From Omnitrophica bacterium RBG_13_46_9 (GTDB lineage: Bacteria > Omnitrophota > Gorgyraeia > JABMRN01 > RBG-13-46-9): DNA of 8,702 bases. The notes under the pieces are model-generated. The model ran no database searches and was not told where the DNA came from. It saw only the letters and a program-made list of their open reading frames with translations. Below, one piece after another: positions 6,174 through 8,702 of this stretch. The first letter of the stretch is position 1. Each line of letters opens with the position of its first letter. The DNA is taken from positions 10,784 to 19,485 of the forward strand of contig MHFD01000042.1 in NCBI GenBank assembly GCA_001804045.1. Reading direction: 5' to 3'. Made by a program: the position numbers and the translations under genes.

Positions 6174-8702
6174 ATGATAACACGATTAATTTCAAAGATT
6201 TTCCCGCTTGTATTCTTGACCTCGGTTTTTCTGTGTCCCCGCGCCTATCCTGCGGCGCAGAACACGCCTCTGGAAGTATATAACGAGCAATATAAAAATT
6301 ATACGGAAAAAATAGCAGGAAAGGAGCTGTTTGATACCACAAAGAAGACTAATGCGCAAAAGAGCCAGGAGCTGTCCTACGTAAATACGTTTATAAAGAA
6401 ACTGTACGAGAGAGGGCTTTACTATATTCTCAAAGGTGCCGCGGCAGACAATAAAGCCAAGAATGACCGCCCTCCAAAAAAGAAGACGGCGGATGAACCC
6501 AAATACACCTATTATACTGATACGGGTTTTATGGAGTCCAAAACCTTAACGTCTCCCGACACTTATGGGAACGTGTATTATCATTATATAAACGAAGACT
6601 TCAATGGCAGAGGATATGGAAGGAGCGATAAACAGATAAGGGCCAATCCCGACACGGACGGCGTAAAGGCTTATTATTGCGCTTACTACGCAGGGACAGA
6701 AATTATATCTGTGAAAAAAGGATATGAAACAGCGGATTATTCAGAACCCTCTGATCCGATACTCAATACCCTTATGACTACCTCTTGCTGTGACAGCGAT
6801 GGAGATATGGATAAAAAAATAGTGCATCTTTACGCACCGAGGGAAGAGATATGGATGGAGAATCCCGGGGACAAAAGGATAGAAATAGTATTCGACGCCA
6901 CAAGCCTTTCTATAAAAGAAATAGGATTGAGCCCCGATAACCCATATGTTAACGAATATACCTATAATAGGGAAATAGGCTCCATAACCGCCTATCCCGC
7001 CGGACAGCCCCTTGGCCGGTATACATGGACCGAACATTACGGCGTATACGTTATGCAAAAGAATAACATGCTTTCGATTTTAAGGGGATATTACAGCCAG
7101 GGGTCTTTGGGCTATGAGGAAAAAATAGAGGAATTGGCGAATAATTTACAGTCGGGCCTGCTATATTATCAGGACAGATTCAGGGAACATGTCGAGGCCT
7201 TATCCGATTCCGGCGGTTTCAGGCTTGATGTAGTCCTCGACTCTTCCAAACTCTGGTTGTATGGGCCCAATGCCACCGAGTATATCTATGACAGGAAGAA
7301 CGATACCATAACAGTATGTGAATGCATATATTCCGCGACTTATAAAAGAGGGGAACAGCGTTTTGACGAGATGAGCGGCATAATGCTATGGGCTTTGAGG
7401 TATGAAAATTATAACAGGGGCTCGCAGAATTACAGGGCACGGCTGCTCGAAATAGCGGGCCTGTTCGAATCAGGCGCGCTGTATCCGCATGGCGCCTTCG
7501 AGAGGATATATACCTATTATAAAGAGTCCCAAAGAGTCGAATCCATGACCCTGCAGGAACCGGATGTTGAAGGAAATATCTACTACCATTATATTGACGA
7601 AGAGAGGCTGGGAAGCCCGCACGGAAGGATGGACGCTTCCGTTCTTAAGGATGCCAACGAGATAGGAGAAGTTGCGTTTAGCTATATTTACTTCGGGGAT
7701 ACAGATAGCGTGCGTTACAAAGATTCCTTCAAAGATGCGGAAAGGACAAAGCCGTACGCCCGTTATGAGTATGACGAATTTGGGAATCTTGTCTCCGTGA
7801 CTTTATTCGAGGGAGACAATCGATATATATCATATGCTGTCGTAACGGGGGAAGCAGACAGTAATTACGAAATAAGCATTAACCCGAACGGCGACATGGC
7901 ATGGGACGCGTGGGATGGAGAGGATTATGAGATATATCGATATAGGAAGACGGACGGGAGCATAACCAAACTTTCTTCAAATAGCCGCAACGATAGAAGG
8001 CCGCAGATAAATTCCCGCGGCGATGTCATGTGGATGGCAGATAGCATAGAAGGGGGGTACGCGATATATCTGTATAAGGCCTCGGACTGCTCTGTGGTAA
8101 CGCTTTCCCAGAGTAGGGGGCTGGACCCTCTAATAAATAATAGCGGCGATGTCGTATGGGAGCAGTATGACGGGCATGATTGGGAAATATACATGTATAG
8201 AGCCCAAAGCGGGACGATAATCCGGATCACGGATAACGACTATAACGATGAAAATCCGAATATTAATAAAAACGGTAACGGCGACATAATATGGCAGGAC
8301 AGGTGCCTGGGATACGCCGGCAATCTATATTTATACAGATACACAGATGGGTCCGTAATCACGCTCTCAGGGGATGGCTACAGGACCGGTTGGGATCCGC
8401 ATGTGAACGAAACAGGGGACGCCGCATGGCTCGGCTGGGATGGGCATGATTACGATATATACCTTTACAAATCATCCGACGGCTCGATAACCAATATTTC
8501 CAATAGTGACCATAATGACTATGACCCCAGGATAAACATGAGGGGCGACGTATTATGGAAGGGCGGTTCACCTTATAATATTTACCTATATGACAGCGAT
8601 TCCAAATCGGTCACCCGCATTACCAATGACGTTTATTACGAAAATGTCAACCATATCTTAAGTGAAGACGGAAAAGCCGCATGGCTTAGGAGTCTGACAG
8701 GC
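6174..8702 (+). CDS. Large secreted repeat protein, beta-propeller-like C-terminal part, incomplete at window end
   Basis: The frame is open from the ATG at 6174 to the last base, giving 843 codons without a stop, so the protein is longer than seen. Residues 1-28 are a signal peptide (basic R4 and K8, hydrophobic FPLVFLTSVFL, AYPAA cleavage region). Residues 111-153 and 446-488 are two copies of one module (GN[VI]YYHYI[ND]E at their core). Near 520-545, RYEYDEFGNLVSV resembles an RHS/YD repeat. From residue 569 on there are tandem repeats of 41-47 residues with the pattern IN..GD..W...DG.DY.IYLY...DGS.T.IS....ND..P, like TolB or WD-type beta-propeller blades. No enzyme motif was recognised. 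The ATG has an excellent ribosome binding site 5 bases away, which may be sequestered in an RNA helix. The role is unknown; a surface or secreted binding protein is plausible. Confidence 0.9.
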   Translation, partial: MITRLISKIFPLVFLTSVFLCPRAYPAAQNTPLEVYNEQYKNYTEKIAGKELFDTTKKTNAQKSQELSYVNTFIKKLYERGLYYILKGAAADNKAKNDRPPKKKTADEPKYTYYTDTGFMESKTLTSPDTYGNVYYHYINEDFNGRGYGRSDKQIRANPDTDGVKAYYCAYYAGTEIISVKKGYETADYSEPSDPILNTLMTTSCCDSDGDMDKKIVHLYAPREEIWMENPGDKRIEIVFDATSLSIKEIGLSPDNPYVNEYTYNREIGSITAYPAGQPLGRYTWTEHYGVYVMQKNNMLSILRGYYSQGSLGYEEKIEELANNLQSGLLYYQDRFREHVEALSDSGGFRLDVVLDSSKLWLYGPNATEYIYDRKNDTITVCECIYSATYKRGEQRFDEMSGIMLWALRYENYNRGSQNYRARLLEIAGLFESGALYPHGAFERIYTYYKESQRVESMTLQEPDVEGNIYYHYIDEERLGSPHGRMDASVLKDANEIGEVAFSYIYFGDTDSVRYKDSFKDAERTKPYARYEYDEFGNLVSVTLFEGDNRYISYAVVTGEADSNYEISINPNGDMAWDAWDGEDYEIYRYRKTDGSITKLSSNSRNDRRPQINSRGDVMWMADSIEGGYAIYLYKASDCSVVTLSQSRGLDPLINNSGDVVWEQYDGHDWEIYMYRAQSGTIIRITDNDYNDENPNINKNGNGDIIWQDRCLGYAGNLYLYRYTDGSVITLSGDGYRTGWDPHVNETGDAAWLGWDGHDYDIYLYKSSDGSITNISNSDHNDYDPRINMRGDVLWKGGSPYNIYLYDSDSKSVTRITNDVYYENVNHILSEDGKAAWLRSLTG
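6504..6632 (+). repeat. First copy of the 43-residue YTYY/GN-YYHYI module
   Basis: Residues 111-153 of the secreted protein align without gaps to residues 446-488, with 22 of 43 positions identical by my count. Shared positions include YTYY at the start, ES, TL, PD, GN, YYHYI, E, and GR.D at the end. Weaker similarity continues downstream of both copies. Confidence 0.75.
7509..7637 (+). repeat. Second copy of the 43-residue YTYY/GN-YYHYI module
   Basis: This copy encodes residues 446-488 and lies 335 residues after the first copy. It directly precedes a YD-like stretch and then the propeller-like repeats. The DNA has diverged, so the duplication is old. Confidence 0.75.
7878..8702 (+). repeat. 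Tandem propeller-like repeats of 41-47 codons
   Basis: Repeat units begin at residues 569, 612, 654, 697, 744, 787 and 828 (bases 7878, 8007, 8133, 8262, 8403, 8532 and 8655). Each starts with a form of IN..GD and a Trp two to three residues on. Most then carry an acidic, Gly-containing stretch and an I-Y-L-Y-like strand, and units 1, 3 and 5 show this most fully. Six units are complete and the seventh is cut by the window edge. Six to eight blades would close one beta-propeller. Confidence 0.8.

Noticed and set aside
7878..8702. Regular spacing of similar sequence as a CRISPR-like array
   Set aside because: Units are degenerate at DNA level, vary in length by codons and stay in one open frame; they are protein repeats.

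Overview
The window is a chromosomal-looking stretch with every recognised gene on the + strand: the tail of an IS200/IS605-type element, an MscS-family channel gene, a DEAD-box RNA helicase gene, a histidine kinase/response regulator pair, and the first 843 codons of a large secreted repeat protein that runs off the right edge. Signal peptides, an MscS channel with a long extracytoplasmic coiled coil and a periplasmic-type kinase sensor suggest a Gram-negative bacterium. The mix of TPR and PA14-like sensing with a very large secreted protein would fit an uncultivated lineage such as the PVC/Omnitrophota group. That placement is inference; nothing here fixes the taxonomy.

Region by region. 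Positions 1-213 carry the end of a TnpB-like reading frame overlapping nested hairpins that match the form of an IS200/IS605 right end, where the omega RNA is encoded; the element ends near 152. The mscS-family gene follows at 225-1676. A 317-base gap (1677-1993) holds inverted repeats, a well-formed sigma70-type promoter (TTGACG, 17 bases, TATAAT) and a leader of about 160 bases before the helicase gene (1994-3253). A 109-base gap with one inverted repeat precedes the sensor kinase (3363-5348). The response regulator (5365-6057, GTG start) lies 16 bases beyond it, so the two form one operon.

The gap 6058-6173 is the most striking non-coding part. The ribosome binding site of the next gene pairs with an upstream anti-Shine-Dalgarno segment over 15 of 16 positions. 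That upstream segment can instead form a perfect 7-bp hairpin with its own 5' flank. The two folds exclude each other, which is the layout of a translational switch.

The gene behind it (6174 to the window end, no stop) encodes a secreted protein with a duplicated 43-residue module and at least six 41-47 residue beta-propeller-like repeats at its C-terminal side. The likely story, as inference, is an envelope stress and surface-sensing neighbourhood: an osmotic channel, an RNA helicase, a two-component system with a ligand-binding periplasmic sensor, and a secreted repeat protein under RNA-level control that the two-component system may also regulate.
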